Source: Cellulomonas carbonis (GTDB lineage Bacteria; Actinomycetota; Actinomycetes; Actinomycetales; Cellulomonadaceae). From it: DNA of 64,000 bases. A program made the position numbers and the translations under genes. The stretch spans positions 186,001-250,000 of the forward strand of contig NZ_BMEB01000004.1 of the NCBI RefSeq assembly GCF_014636275.1, given 5' to 3'. Shown here piece by piece: positions 50,568 to 58,575 of this stretch; positions within the stretch are counted from its first letter, which is position 1, and each line of letters opens with the position of its first letter. The notes beneath the pieces are model-generated. The model saw nothing but the letters and a program-made list of their open reading frames with translations, was not told where the DNA came from and ran no database searches.

Positions 50568-52859
50568 ATGAAGTTCACCGACGGGTACTGGATGGTCCGC
50601 GAGGGCGTCCACCCCGAGCACCCGGCCGAGGTGCACGACGTCGTCGTTTCCGACGACGCGCTGACCGTCTACGCGCCGGTCCGCCGCATCGAGCACCGCG
50701 GGGACACGCTCAACCGCGCGCTCGTCACGGTGACGTACAGCTCGCCGCTCGAGGGCGTGATCCGCGTGCGCGTGGAGGGCCACACGGGCCGCCCCGACCC
50801 GGGCCCGCGGTTCGACCTGAGGACGCCCGACCGCATCCCGGTCCAGATCGAGGTCGACGACGACGCCGCGGTGCTCACCTCGGGCGATCTCTCGGTGCGC
50901 GTCCACCGCGACCGGTGGCACGTCGACTTCGAGGCGGGCGGCCGGGTCCTGACCTCGAGCCCGCACAAGGGGATCGGGCTCGTCGCGACCGACGCGGGGG
51001 AGCGGTACGTGCACGAGCAGCTGACGCTCGGCGTCGGCGAGCACGTCTTCGGGCTCGGTGAGCGCTTCGGGCCGTTCGTCAAGAACGGCCAGGTCGTCGA
51101 CATCTGGAACGCCGACGGCGGCACGTCGAGCGAGCAGGCGTACAAGAACGTGCCGTTCTACCTGACGGACCGGGGCTACGGCGTGCTCGTCAACCACACG
51201 GGGCGGGTCTCGTTCGAGGTCGCGTCGGAGGTCGTCTCGCGCACGCAGTTCAGCGTCCCCGGCCAGGTGCTCGAGTACCTCGTGGTGCACGGGCCGGCGC
51301 CCGCGGACGTCCTTCGGCGCTACACCGCGCTGACGGGCCGGCCGGCCCGCGTCCCCGACTGGTCGTTCGGGCTGTGGCTGTCGACGTCCTTCACGACCGA
51401 CTACGACGAGGCGACCGTGACCCGGTTCGTCGACGGGATGGCCGAGCGGGGGATCCCGCTGAGCGTGTTCCACTTCGACTGCTTCTGGATGCGCGAGTTC
51501 CACTGGACCGACTTCCGCTGGGACCCGAGGACCTTCCCCGACCCCGAGGGCATGCTCGCGCGCCTGCACGACAAGGGCCTGCGGGTCTGCGTCTGGATCA
51601 ACCCGTACATCGCGCAGCGGTCGCCCCTCTTCGCCGAGGGCGCCGAGAAGGGGTACCTCGTGCGCCGACCCGACGGGTCGGTCTGGCAGTGGGACATGTG
51701 GCAGGCGGGAATGGCGCTCGTCGACTTCACCAACCCCGACGCCACCCGGTGGTACACCGAGCACCTGCGGCGCGTGCTCGACATGGGCGTCGACACGGTG
51801 AAGACGGACTTCGGCGAGCGCATCCCGACCGACGTGGTGTGGCACGACGGGTCGGACCCCGAGCGCATGCACAACTGGTACGCCCAGCTGTACAACCGCG
51901 CCGTCTTCGACCTGCTCGTGCGCGAGCGGGGTGAGGGAGAGGCTGTCGTCTTCGCGCGGGCCGCGACGGCCGGTGGGCAGCAGCTGCCCGTGCACTGGGG
52001 CGGTGACTGCTGGTCGACCTTCGAGGCGATGGCGGAGTCGCTGCGCGGCGGGCTGTCGCTGTCGCTGTCCGGGTTCGGCTACTGGAGCCACGACATCGGG
52101 GGCTTCGAGGGGACACCCGACCCGGAGGTGTTCAAGCGCTGGCTCGCGTTCGGCCTGCTCTCCTCGCACAGCCGCCTGCACGGGTCGAGCTCGTACCGCG
52201 TCCCGTGGGCGTTCGACGAGGAGGCGGTCGAGGTCGCACGGCGGTTCACGCGGTTGAAGCTGTCCCTCATGCCGTACCTCGCGCGGCTCGCGGACACGGC
52301 GCACGCCGAGGGACTGCCGATGATGCGGCCCATGCTGCTCGAGCATCCCGACGACCTCACCGCCGCGACGCTCGACCGGCAGTACATGCTCGGCGACGCG
52401 CTGCTCGTGGCGCCCGTCTTCTCCGCGGACGGCACGGTCGACGTCTACGTCCCGGAAGGGGTCTGGACGGACCTGCTCTCGGGCGAGCGCCTCGAGGGGC
52501 CGCGCTGGTACCGCCAGACGCATCCCGCGACGTCGCTGCCGCTGCTCGTGCGGCCGGGGAGCGTGCTGCCCGTGGGGGCCCACGACGACTCGCCCGAGCA
52601 CGACCACGCGGACGGCGTGCTCCTGCGGGTGGTCGAGCCGGTCGACGGCCGCACGGTGCGCGTCGTCGTCCCGCGCGGTGGCGACGCGCGCGGTCTCGCG
52701 CCCGCGGTCTTCGAGGTGCGCCGCGCGGGGGACCGGGTCACCGTGGAGGCGCACGACACCCCGGGCGCCTGGCGTGTCGAGGTCCTCGCCGGTGGTCGCA
52801 CGAGCGGTGTGGTCGACGTGCCTGCGGGCGGCACGTCGACCGAGGTGGCGGTGTCGTGA
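50568..52859 (+). CDS. yicI: GH31 alpha-xylosidase (YicI type)
   Basis: 763 residues, close to E. coli YicI in length and pattern. N-terminal beta-sandwich (about 1-340), (beta/alpha)8 barrel (about 345-580), C-terminal sheets. The nucleophile is Asp414 in TVKTDFGERIPTDV, and the acid/base is Asp480 in LPVHWGGDCWSTFEAMAESL. SGFGYWSHDIGGFEGTPDP and FGLLSSHSRLHGSSSYR are also YicI-like. It removes alpha-1,6-xylose from the non-reducing end of isoprimeverose and xyloglucan oligosaccharides. No signal peptide, so it acts on imported sugars. It is followed after 85 bp by a beta-glucosidase gene. Confidence 0.93.
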   Translation: MKFTDGYWMVREGVHPEHPAEVHDVVVSDDALTVYAPVRRIEHRGDTLNRALVTVTYSSPLEGVIRVRVEGHTGRPDPGPRFDLRTPDRIPVQIEVDDDAAVLTSGDLSVRVHRDRWHVDFEAGGRVLTSSPHKGIGLVATDAGERYVHEQLTLGVGEHVFGLGERFGPFVKNGQVVDIWNADGGTSSEQAYKNVPFYLTDRGYGVLVNHTGRVSFEVASEVVSRTQFSVPGQVLEYLVVHGPAPADVLRRYTALTGRPARVPDWSFGLWLSTSFTTDYDEATVTRFVDGMAERGIPLSVFHFDCFWMREFHWTDFRWDPRTFPDPEGMLARLHDKGLRVCVWINPYIAQRSPLFAEGAEKGYLVRRPDGSVWQWDMWQAGMALVDFTNPDATRWYTEHLRRVLDMGVDTVKTDFGERIPTDVVWHDGSDPERMHNWYAQLYNRAVFDLLVRERGEGEAVVFARAATAGGQQLPVHWGGDCWSTFEAMAESLRGGLSLSLSGFGYWSHDIGGFEGTPDPEVFKRWLAFGLLSSHSRLHGSSSYRVPWAFDEEAVEVARRFTRLKLSLMPYLARLADTAHAEGLPMMRPMLLEHPDDLTAATLDRQYMLGDALLVAPVFSADGTVDVYVPEGVWTDLLSGERLEGPRWYRQTHPATSLPLLVRPGSVLPVGAHDDSPEHDHADGVLLRVVEPVDGRTVRVVVPRGGDARGLAPAVFEVRRAGDRVTVEAHDTPGAWRVEVLAGGRTSGVVDVPAGGTSTEVAVS

Positions 52860-52944
52860 CCGCCGGGCGTGGACCGGGGATGGAACCGGTCCCAGCAGTC
52901 AGGCATGATGGGATGTCGAACCGATCCGATCCGGAGGCGAGCGC

Positions 52945-54393
52945 ATGACCGTCCGTACCTTCCCCGCCGACTTCCTGTGGGGTGCGGCCACCGCGTCCTA
53001 CCAGATCGAGGGCGCCGTCCACGAGGGCGGTCGCGGCCCGTCGATCTGGGACACGTTCAGCCGGACCCCGGGCAAGACCCTCGGTGGCGACACGGGTGAC
53101 GTGGCGGCCGACCACTACCACCGCGTGGCGGAGGACGTCGGCCACATGAAGGAGCTCGGGCTGGAGGCCTACCGGTTCTCGATCGCGTGGCCCCGCATCC
53201 AGCCGACCGGCTCGGGTCCCGCCAACCCGGAGGGCCTCGCGTTCTACTCGCGTCTCGTCGACGAGCTGCTCGCCGCCGGGATCCGGCCCGTCGCGACGCT
53301 GTACCACTGGGACCTCCCGCAGGCGCTCGAGGACGCGGGCGGCTGGGCCGTCCGCGAGACGGCCGAGCGCTTCGCCGAGTACGCGCGCGTCGTCGCCGAG
53401 GCGCTCGGCGACCGGGTCTGGATGTGGACCACGCTCAACGAGCCGTGGTGCTCGGCGTTCCTCGGCTACGCGTCGGGCGTCCACGCACCGGGCCGGACCG
53501 ACGACGCCGCCGCGCTCGCGGCCGTCCACCACCTCAACCTCGGGCACGGCCTCGCGGCCCGCGCGCTGCGCGACGTGCTCGGCGACGACGCGCGCGTCTC
53601 CCTCACGCTCAACCTCCACGTCACCCGCGCCGCGACGGACGGCCCGGAGGACGTCGACGCGAAGCACCAGGTCGACGCGATCGCGAACGAGGTCTTCCTC
53701 GGCCCGGTCCTCGAGGGTGCCTACCCCGAGCGGGTCCTGGCCGAGACCGCGCACCTGACCGACTGGTCGTTCGTGCGCGACGGGGACCTCGAGCTCATCC
53801 ACCAGCCGCTCACCGTGCTCGGCGTCAACTACTACTCGACCGGTCGCGTCCGCCGTCTCCAGGGCGAGCGTCCCGTCGGCGACGGGTCGCCCGGTGCCGA
53901 CGGCCACCGGTCGTCCGCGCACAGCCCGTGGGTGGGCTGCGACCGCGTCGAGTGGCTCCCGCAGCCGGGGCCGCACACCGCCATGGGGTGGAACATCGAG
54001 CCGCAGGGCCTGGTCGACCTCCTCCTCGAGCTGCGCGACCGCTACCCGTCGCTCCCGCTCGTGATCACGGAGAACGGCGCGGCGTTCGAGGACGAGGTCT
54101 CGCCCGACGGCCGCGTCCACGACCCCGCGCGCGTCCGCTACGTCGCCGACCACCTCGAGGCCGTGGGCCGCGCCCGCGACGCCGGGGCCGACGTGCGCGG
54201 CTACTTCGTGTGGTCGCTCATGGACAACTTCGAGTGGGCGTACGGGTACGACCGTCGCTTCGGCATCATCCGCGTCGACTACGAGACGCTCGAGCGCACG
54301 TGGAAGGACTCCGCGCTGTGGTACCGCGAGGTCGTCCGCACGCGGTCGCTCGTGCCGGCCGAGCAGGCGGCGTCGCTCGCACCCGTCGGCTGA
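52945..54393 (+). CDS. GH1 beta-glucosidase
   Basis: 482 residues, GH1 barrel. It begins with the family signature [20 protein letters not shown]. The acid/base is Glu166 in [11 protein letters not shown], the nucleophile Glu376 in [12 protein letters not shown], and the glycone subsite is [19 protein letters not shown]. Cytoplasmic (no signal peptide). With the alpha-xylosidase it can strip glucose units exposed once xylose is removed. CGGAGGCGAG precedes the ATG. The 85-bp gap upstream has a weak hairpin (52871-52892). Confidence 0.96.
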   Translation: MTVRTFPADFLWGAATASYQIEGAVHEGGRGPSIWDTFSRTPGKTLGGDTGDVAADHYHRVAEDVGHMKELGLEAYRFSIAWPRIQPTGSGPANPEGLAFYSRLVDELLAAGIRPVATLYHWDLPQALEDAGGWAVRETAERFAEYARVVAEALGDRVWMWTTLNEPWCSAFLGYASGVHAPGRTDDAAALAAVHHLNLGHGLAARALRDVLGDDARVSLTLNLHVTRAATDGPEDVDAKHQVDAIANEVFLGPVLEGAYPERVLAETAHLTDWSFVRDGDLELIHQPLTVLGVNYYSTGRVRRLQGERPVGDGSPGADGHRSSAHSPWVGCDRVEWLPQPGPHTAMGWNIEPQGLVDLLLELRDRYPSLPLVITENGAAFEDEVSPDGRVHDPARVRYVADHLEAVGRARDAGADVRGYFVWSLMDNFEWAYGYDRRFGIIRVDYETLERTWKDSALWYREVVRTRSLVPAEQAASLAPVG

Positions 54394-54399
54394 CGCGCA

Positions 54400-54430
54400 C
54401 CGCCCCGGCGGCCACCGGCCGCCGGGGCGG
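54400..54430 (+). terminator. 14-bp stem terminator of the sugar operon
   Basis: CCGCCCCGGCGGCC (54400-54413) pairs perfectly with GGCCGCCGGGGCGG (54417-54430) around ACC, six bases past the GH1 stop. Confidence 0.9.
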
Positions 54431-54453
54431 GCACTCCTTGGGAGGATGGACCC

Positions 54454-54753
54454 ATGCCGTCCCGTCGACGCTCCACGAAGCGCCCGTACGGCGACGAGCC
54501 GCCGCCCCTGGACCTCGAACGCGCCCTCGGCGGCAGGCGCTCGGAGTCCGCGGCCGACGGCGACTGGACCGTGCAGCGCGTGCGCGGCGGGGACAAGGCG
54601 TACACGTGCCCGGGCTGCCGGCAGCAGATCCCGCCGGGGACGGCGCACGTCGTCGCGTGGGCCGCGGACGGCCTGCTCGGGCCGCAGGCCGCGCTCGACG
54701 ACCGGCGGCACTGGCACTCCGCGTGCTGGCAGCACCGCGCCCGTCGCAGGTGA
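54454..54753 (+). CDS. Small zinc-finger-like protein
   Basis: 99 residues. A basic N-terminus (SRRRSTKRPYGDEPPPLDLE) precedes a compact domain with Cys pair CPGC (about 52-55) and a later HWHSACWQH, giving a plausible CxxC...HxxxC zinc site. Flanking sequence KAYTCPGCRQQIPPGTAHVV resembles a family I recall as conserved and uncharacterised in Actinobacteria, often mislabelled ATP/GTP-binding protein. GGAGGA lies seven bases before the ATG. Possibly nucleic-acid binding. Function unknown. Confidence 0.8.
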   Translation: MPSRRRSTKRPYGDEPPPLDLERALGGRRSESAADGDWTVQRVRGGDKAYTCPGCRQQIPPGTAHVVAWAADGLLGPQAALDDRRHWHSACWQHRARRR

Positions 54754-54773
54754 GTACCGCGGACGAGCGATCC

Positions 54774-54795
54774 GGGGGCGGTGAGCCCCGCCCCC
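54774..54795 (+). terminator. 8-bp stem terminator after the zinc-finger gene
   Basis: GGGGGCGG (54774-54781) pairs with CCGCCCCC (54788-54795), 20 bases past the stop. Confidence 0.65.
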
Positions 54796-54825
54796 GACGA
54801 CGGGCGCAGTCCCGCGGCACGCCAC

Positions 54826-54831
54826 TAGGCT
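54826..54831 (+). promoter_or_regulatory. Candidate -10 (TAGGCT) of the alpha/beta hydrolase gene
   Basis: TAGGCT lies 98 bp before the ATG. The leader after it contains a GCCCC-GAGC-GGGGC hairpin. No clear -35. Confidence 0.45.
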
Positions 54832-54928
54832 CGCTGCGCGCCCCGAGCGGGGCGGCGCACGGCCGGGCCGGCGGGCACGCGACCCCCTCGCCCGCCCATG
54901 CGCGGACGGCACGGACGAGGAGGACGGG

Positions 54929-55750
54929 ATGACCGCCGACGGGATGCTGCAGGTCCACACGCTGCGCAAGGGCGCACCGGACCGGCCCCCGCTCGTCCTG
55001 CTCCACGGCTTCCCGCTCGACCACCGCATGTGGCTCGACGTCACGGACCTCCTGCCCGGTGACCCGACCGTGCTCGCGCCCGACCTCCCGGGCTTCGGCG
55101 GCTCGCCCACGGGCGACGACGTCGCTACCACGCTCGGCTCGGGCGGCGACCCGTCGCTGGACCTCGCTGCCGACGCAGTGGCGGCCTCGCTGAGGAACCT
55201 GGGCGTCGAGCGCGCCGTCGTCGCGGGCCTCTCCATGGGCGGGTACGTCGCCATGGCCCTCGCCGAGCGTCACCCGCGGCTCGTCGCCGGGCTCGGCCTC
55301 GTGGACACCAAGTCGACGGCCGACGACGACGCGGCGCGCGACCGCCGCCTCGTGATGGCCGAGACGGTCCTCGCGGAGATGCGCGTCGACGCGGCGCTCG
55401 GCATGCGCACCGCGCTGCTCGGTACGACGAACCGGATCGCGCGTCCGGACCTGGTGGACAGGATCGAGGGGTGGATCCGCGACCAGGGGCCCGCGGCGAT
55501 CGCGTGGGCGCAGCGTGCGATGGCGGCCCGGCCCGACCGGACGGAGGTGCTGCGCTCCTACGGCGGCCCGTCGGTGGTCGTGGTCGGTGACGAGGACGAG
55601 CTCGCACCGGTCGCCGCCGCGGAGCACATGGCGGGCGCGCTGAGCGACGCAGAGCTGGTCGTGGTCCCCGGGGCTGGACACATGACGAGCAACGAGAGCC
55701 CCGAGCCCGTGGCGGCGGCGCTCGCCGGGCTCGTCCGCCGGGCGGGCTAG
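54929..55750 (+). CDS. Alpha/beta-fold hydrolase
   Basis: 273 residues. Oxyanion strand PPLVLLHGFPLDHRMWLDV; nucleophile elbow VVAGLSMGGYVAMALAERHP with Ser in G-L-S-M-G-G; acid in VVVVGDEDELAPVAAAEHMA; catalytic His in VVPGAGHMTSNESPEPVAAA. All triad residues are present, so it is an active esterase-like enzyme of unknown substrate. The start has GAGGAGGACGGG upstream. It converges within 4 bp on the minus-strand gene downstream with no terminator between. Confidence 0.92.
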   Translation: MTADGMLQVHTLRKGAPDRPPLVLLHGFPLDHRMWLDVTDLLPGDPTVLAPDLPGFGGSPTGDDVATTLGSGGDPSLDLAADAVAASLRNLGVERAVVAGLSMGGYVAMALAERHPRLVAGLGLVDTKSTADDDAARDRRLVMAETVLAEMRVDAALGMRTALLGTTNRIARPDLVDRIEGWIRDQGPAAIAWAQRAMAARPDRTEVLRSYGGPSVVVVGDEDELAPVAAAEHMAGALSDAELVVVPGAGHMTSNESPEPVAAALAGLVRRAG

Positions 55751-55754
55751 CCGG

Positions 55755-56165
55755 TCAGGCGTCGCCGAGAGCGATGCGCAGCGCGTCCGGGAGGTCGATC
55801 GACTCGCCGTCACGACCGCCCTTGCCGAGCACCATCGGCGGCTCCGACGGCTCGGGCGTCACGCCCCGGACGAGCGCCAGCACGCTCGTCGGCACGCCCA
55901 GGACGTAGAGCTCACCGTCGGTCCCGACCGCGACCGACTCGTTGCGCCGCAGGTACCAGCCCTGCAGCGGCGTCCGGTAGCGGTGCCGGCCGTCGTAGCT
56001 GCGTGCACGCAGGGGGACCGGGGCGATGCTGCGACGGCGCGCCTCCGCCACGAACTCGGCGATGAGCGCGCGCGCCTGGGCGTGCTCGACGGCCTGCCGT
56101 CGGGCGAGCGCGTCGGCGTGCGCGCCGGCGGCCTCGCGCCGACGCTCGCGCCAGTCCTGCGTCAC
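55755..56165 (-). CDS. Conserved hypothetical protein paired with the Scy-like gene
   Basis: 136 residues from GTG 56165. A charged helical N-terminus (DWRERRREAAGAHADALARR, about 3-45) is followed by a small beta-rich domain with SYDGRHRYRTPLQGWYLRRN and SVAVGTDGELYVLGVPTSVL. I recognise no family. The GTG abuts the stop of the coiled-coil gene with no base between them, so translation is coupled and a shared role is plausible. No signal peptide or membrane helix, so it is probably cytoplasmic. Confidence 0.75.
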   Translation of the reverse strand: MTQDWRERRREAAGAHADALARRQAVEHAQARALIAEFVAEARRRSIAPVPLRARSYDGRHRYRTPLQGWYLRRNESVAVGTDGELYVLGVPTSVLALVRGVTPEPSEPPMVLGKGGRDGESIDLPDALRIALGDA

Positions 56166-58352
56166 TCAGCGCCTCGGTGCGGTCGTCGGCGCGTCGGACG
56201 CCGCCGCCTCGTCGGACGCCTCGGGGGTCGGCTCGACGTCAGCGTCGGCCGTCTCGGGCGCGCCGTCGTCGTGGGTCGACGTCGGCTCGTCCGCGTCGGC
56301 GCCGGGTGCGTGCGCCTCGTCGGAGCTGTCGAGGTCGACGGTGGCCGGGGTGTCGACGGCGTCGTCGGCGTCCGCATCGTCGCCGCCGCGGAGCGCCTCG
56401 GCGTCGTGCTCGTCGGCGGCCGGCTCGCCTGCGGCACCGCTGTCACCGCTGTCGTCGCCGCCGCTGTCGGCGAGGCCGGCCGCGGCCTCGAAGCGCGCCT
56501 CGGCGTCGATCGCGCGCTCGAGCGTGCGCTTGGACGGGACCGGGTCGTGCCCGAGGAGGTTGCGGAGCTCGTCGAGGTAGGACGTGATGGCCTCGCGCTG
56601 GCGGTTGAGGTCCTCGACCTGCCGCTGCGCCGTCGTGCGCTCGCGTTCCGCCTCGGTCATCGCCTCCGACAGCGTCCGCTCGGCGTGGTCGCGGGCGTCG
56701 GCGACGACCCGGTCCGCGTTGCGGCGGGCGTTGGAGACGGTCTCCTTGGCGTGCTCGTCCGCGTCGCGACGGATCCGCTCGGCCTGCTCGAGCGCGTGCG
56801 CGACGCGCTGCTCCGCCTCGGCTGCGTGGGCCTCGGCGTCGCGCACGAGACGCTCGGTCTCCGCGCGCGCGACCTCGTGCTGCTCGGCGTCGGCCCGCTC
56901 GGCCGCCTCGTGCCGCGCGGCGATCTCGAGCTCGGCGTCGGCGAGCGCCTGACGCGCCTGCTCGCGCAGCGAGTCGGCCTCGGTCCGGGCGGCGGCGGTG
57001 ACCTCGGCGGCCGCGCGCTGCGCCTCGGTCGTCGTGCGCTCGACCTCGAGGCGCGTGCGCTCGCGCAGCTCCGTCGTCTCGCGGACCGTGGTGGCGCGCA
57101 GCTCGGCGGTCTCGCGCTCCGCGAGCGTGCGCAGCTCCGCGACCTCGTGCGCCGTCGTCGCGCGCAGGTCCGCGGTCTCGCGCTCGGTCCGCTCGCGCAG
57201 CTCGGCGGTCTCGCGCTCCGCGGCCGAGCGCAGCTCGTCGGCGTACAGCTCGGCGTCACCGCGCTGAGCGGCCACCTCCTCGGCGGCCGTCGCCCGCAGC
57301 GCGGCGACCTCGTCCGCGACCGCGGAGCGGATCTCGGCGACCTCGCGGTCGACCGTCGCACGCTGGAACGCCGCGTACTGGTCCGCCTCGGTGCGCACCG
57401 CCGCGGCCTCGGTCTCGGCGCGCTGCGCGGCGGCCCGCGCGTCGCGCTCGGCCGCACCCCGCACCCCGTCGGCGTACTCCTGCGCCTGCGTGCGCAGCGC
57501 CGCAGCCGCCGCGTCGGCGTCGCGGCGCAGGGCGGCGGTCTCCCGCTCGGCCGTGCCGCGCAGCGTCGCGGCGTACTCCTCGGCCGCCGAGCGCTGTGCG
57601 GCCGTCTCGTTCTCCGTCCGCTGACGCAGCTCGGTCGTCTCCGCGTCCGCGGTCGCGCGCAGGTCCTGCGCGTAGTGCTCGGCCTCCTCGCGCAGACGCG
57701 CGGCGTCGGCCTCGGTCCTGCTGCGGAGCTCGGCCGCAGCGCGCTCGGTCGTGACGCGCAGCTCCGTCGTCTCGCGCTCGACCGTCGCGCGCAGCGTCCC
57801 GAGCTCGCGCTCGAGCGTCGTGCGGCGCTCGCTCTCCTCGGTCGTGACCGCGCTCGAGATGCGGGCGGCCTCGCGCTCGGCCGAGCCCACGAGCTCCTCC
57901 GCGCGCCGCTGCGCCGAGGTGACGGAGCTCTCCGCCTCCGACGCCGCACCGCTGCGCAGCTCCTCGGCCTCGCGTCGCGCCGTGGCGAGCAGCTCGGCGA
58001 CCTCGTTCTCGGCGCGGGCCCGCAGCTGGCCCGCCGCGAGCTTGGCGCGCGCCATGGCGTCGGCCGCCTGCGCGTTGGCCTGCGCGACCACGTCGGAGGA
58101 CTGCTCCTCGGCCGACCGGAGGAGGTGCTCGATGCGCGAGCCGAGGCCCGAGTAGGTCGGCCGCTCGGCCTCCCGCAGCTGCCGGTGCGCCTCCGAGAGC
58201 TCCCCGGCGATCTGCATCACCTTGCCGTCGAGCTGCTCGACCTGCGCGCGTGCGTCGTCGAGCTGGCGCTCGAGGCGTCCGACCCGCTCGTCGACCTGGG
58301 CGCGGTCGTACCCACGCATCACCACGGGGAACGACGGACGCTCGTCGGGCAC
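56166..58352 (-). CDS. Scy/DivIVA-like long coiled-coil cytoskeletal protein
   Basis: 728 residues from GTG 58352 behind a strong AGGAGG. The N-terminus has the DivIVA-like membrane-targeting pattern SFPVVMRGYDRAQVDERVGR. About residues 12-610 are an uninterrupted coiled coil, almost all Ala, Glu, Arg, Thr and Asp. From about 370 to 435 an 11-residue (hendecad) repeat is clear: ERETAELRERT, ERETADLRATT, AHEVAELRTLA, ERETAELRATT, VRETTELRERT. The C-terminal 130 residues are acidic and disordered. Streptomyces Scy, long annotated as cellulose-binding protein, has this layout and organises tip growth. Here it may scaffold the pole or septum (inference). Confidence 0.85.
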   Translation of the reverse strand: MPDERPSFPVVMRGYDRAQVDERVGRLERQLDDARAQVEQLDGKVMQIAGELSEAHRQLREAERPTYSGLGSRIEHLLRSAEEQSSDVVAQANAQAADAMARAKLAAGQLRARAENEVAELLATARREAEELRSGAASEAESSVTSAQRRAEELVGSAEREAARISSAVTTEESERRTTLERELGTLRATVERETTELRVTTERAAAELRSRTEADAARLREEAEHYAQDLRATADAETTELRQRTENETAAQRSAAEEYAATLRGTAERETAALRRDADAAAAALRTQAQEYADGVRGAAERDARAAAQRAETEAAAVRTEADQYAAFQRATVDREVAEIRSAVADEVAALRATAAEEVAAQRGDAELYADELRSAAERETAELRERTERETADLRATTAHEVAELRTLAERETAELRATTVRETTELRERTRLEVERTTTEAQRAAAEVTAAARTEADSLREQARQALADAELEIAARHEAAERADAEQHEVARAETERLVRDAEAHAAEAEQRVAHALEQAERIRRDADEHAKETVSNARRNADRVVADARDHAERTLSEAMTEAERERTTAQRQVEDLNRQREAITSYLDELRNLLGHDPVPSKRTLERAIDAEARFEAAAGLADSGGDDSGDSGAAGEPAADEHDAEALRGGDDADADDAVDTPATVDLDSSDEAHAPGADADEPTSTHDDGAPETADADVEPTPEASDEAAASDAPTTAPRR

Positions 58353-58445
58353 GACAACCTCCTGCAGGCAGCTGGGTGGCGGGGCGCCCGGGAGGCGCCG
58401 GTCACGGGCGCCGGTCCGAGCCCGGCGTGCGTGTGGTCCGGGGTC

Positions 58446-58451
58446 AGGGTA
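58446..58451 (-). promoter_or_regulatory. Candidate -10 (TACCCT) of the coiled-coil gene
   Basis: On the minus strand CTATACCCTG contains TACCCT about 95 bp before the GTG. The leader is G+C-rich with GGCGCC-type palindromes. Confidence 0.45.
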
Positions 58452-58541
58452 TAGGGGCGGCGCACCACCGCGCAGGACCACGAGGGACCGCGCAGGCCGC
58501 GGCCGGGCAGCCTTCGTGCGACCCGTGCGGCGCTGCTGACC

Positions 58542-58547
58542 TATGGT
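58542..58547 (+). promoter_or_regulatory. Candidate -10 (TATGGT) that decides the start of the next gene
   Basis: TATGGT overlaps an in-frame ATG at 58543. If it is the -10, transcription starts near 58554, so that ATG cannot be used and the GTG at 58576 behind AGGAGGG (58561-58567) is the start. Confidence 0.5.
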
Positions 58548-58575
58548 TGATCGTCGCCTCAGGAGGGACCTCCCC

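Noticed and set aside
46000-54430. Recent genomic island or transposon carrying the sugar operon
   Set aside because: No integrase, transposase, flanking direct repeats or tRNA target were found, and base composition matches the flanks.
58543-58575. ATG 58543 as the start of the TEPT-loop membrane protein
   Set aside because: It lies in a probable -10 and lacks a ribosome site, whereas GTG 58576 follows AGGAGGG at ideal spacing.
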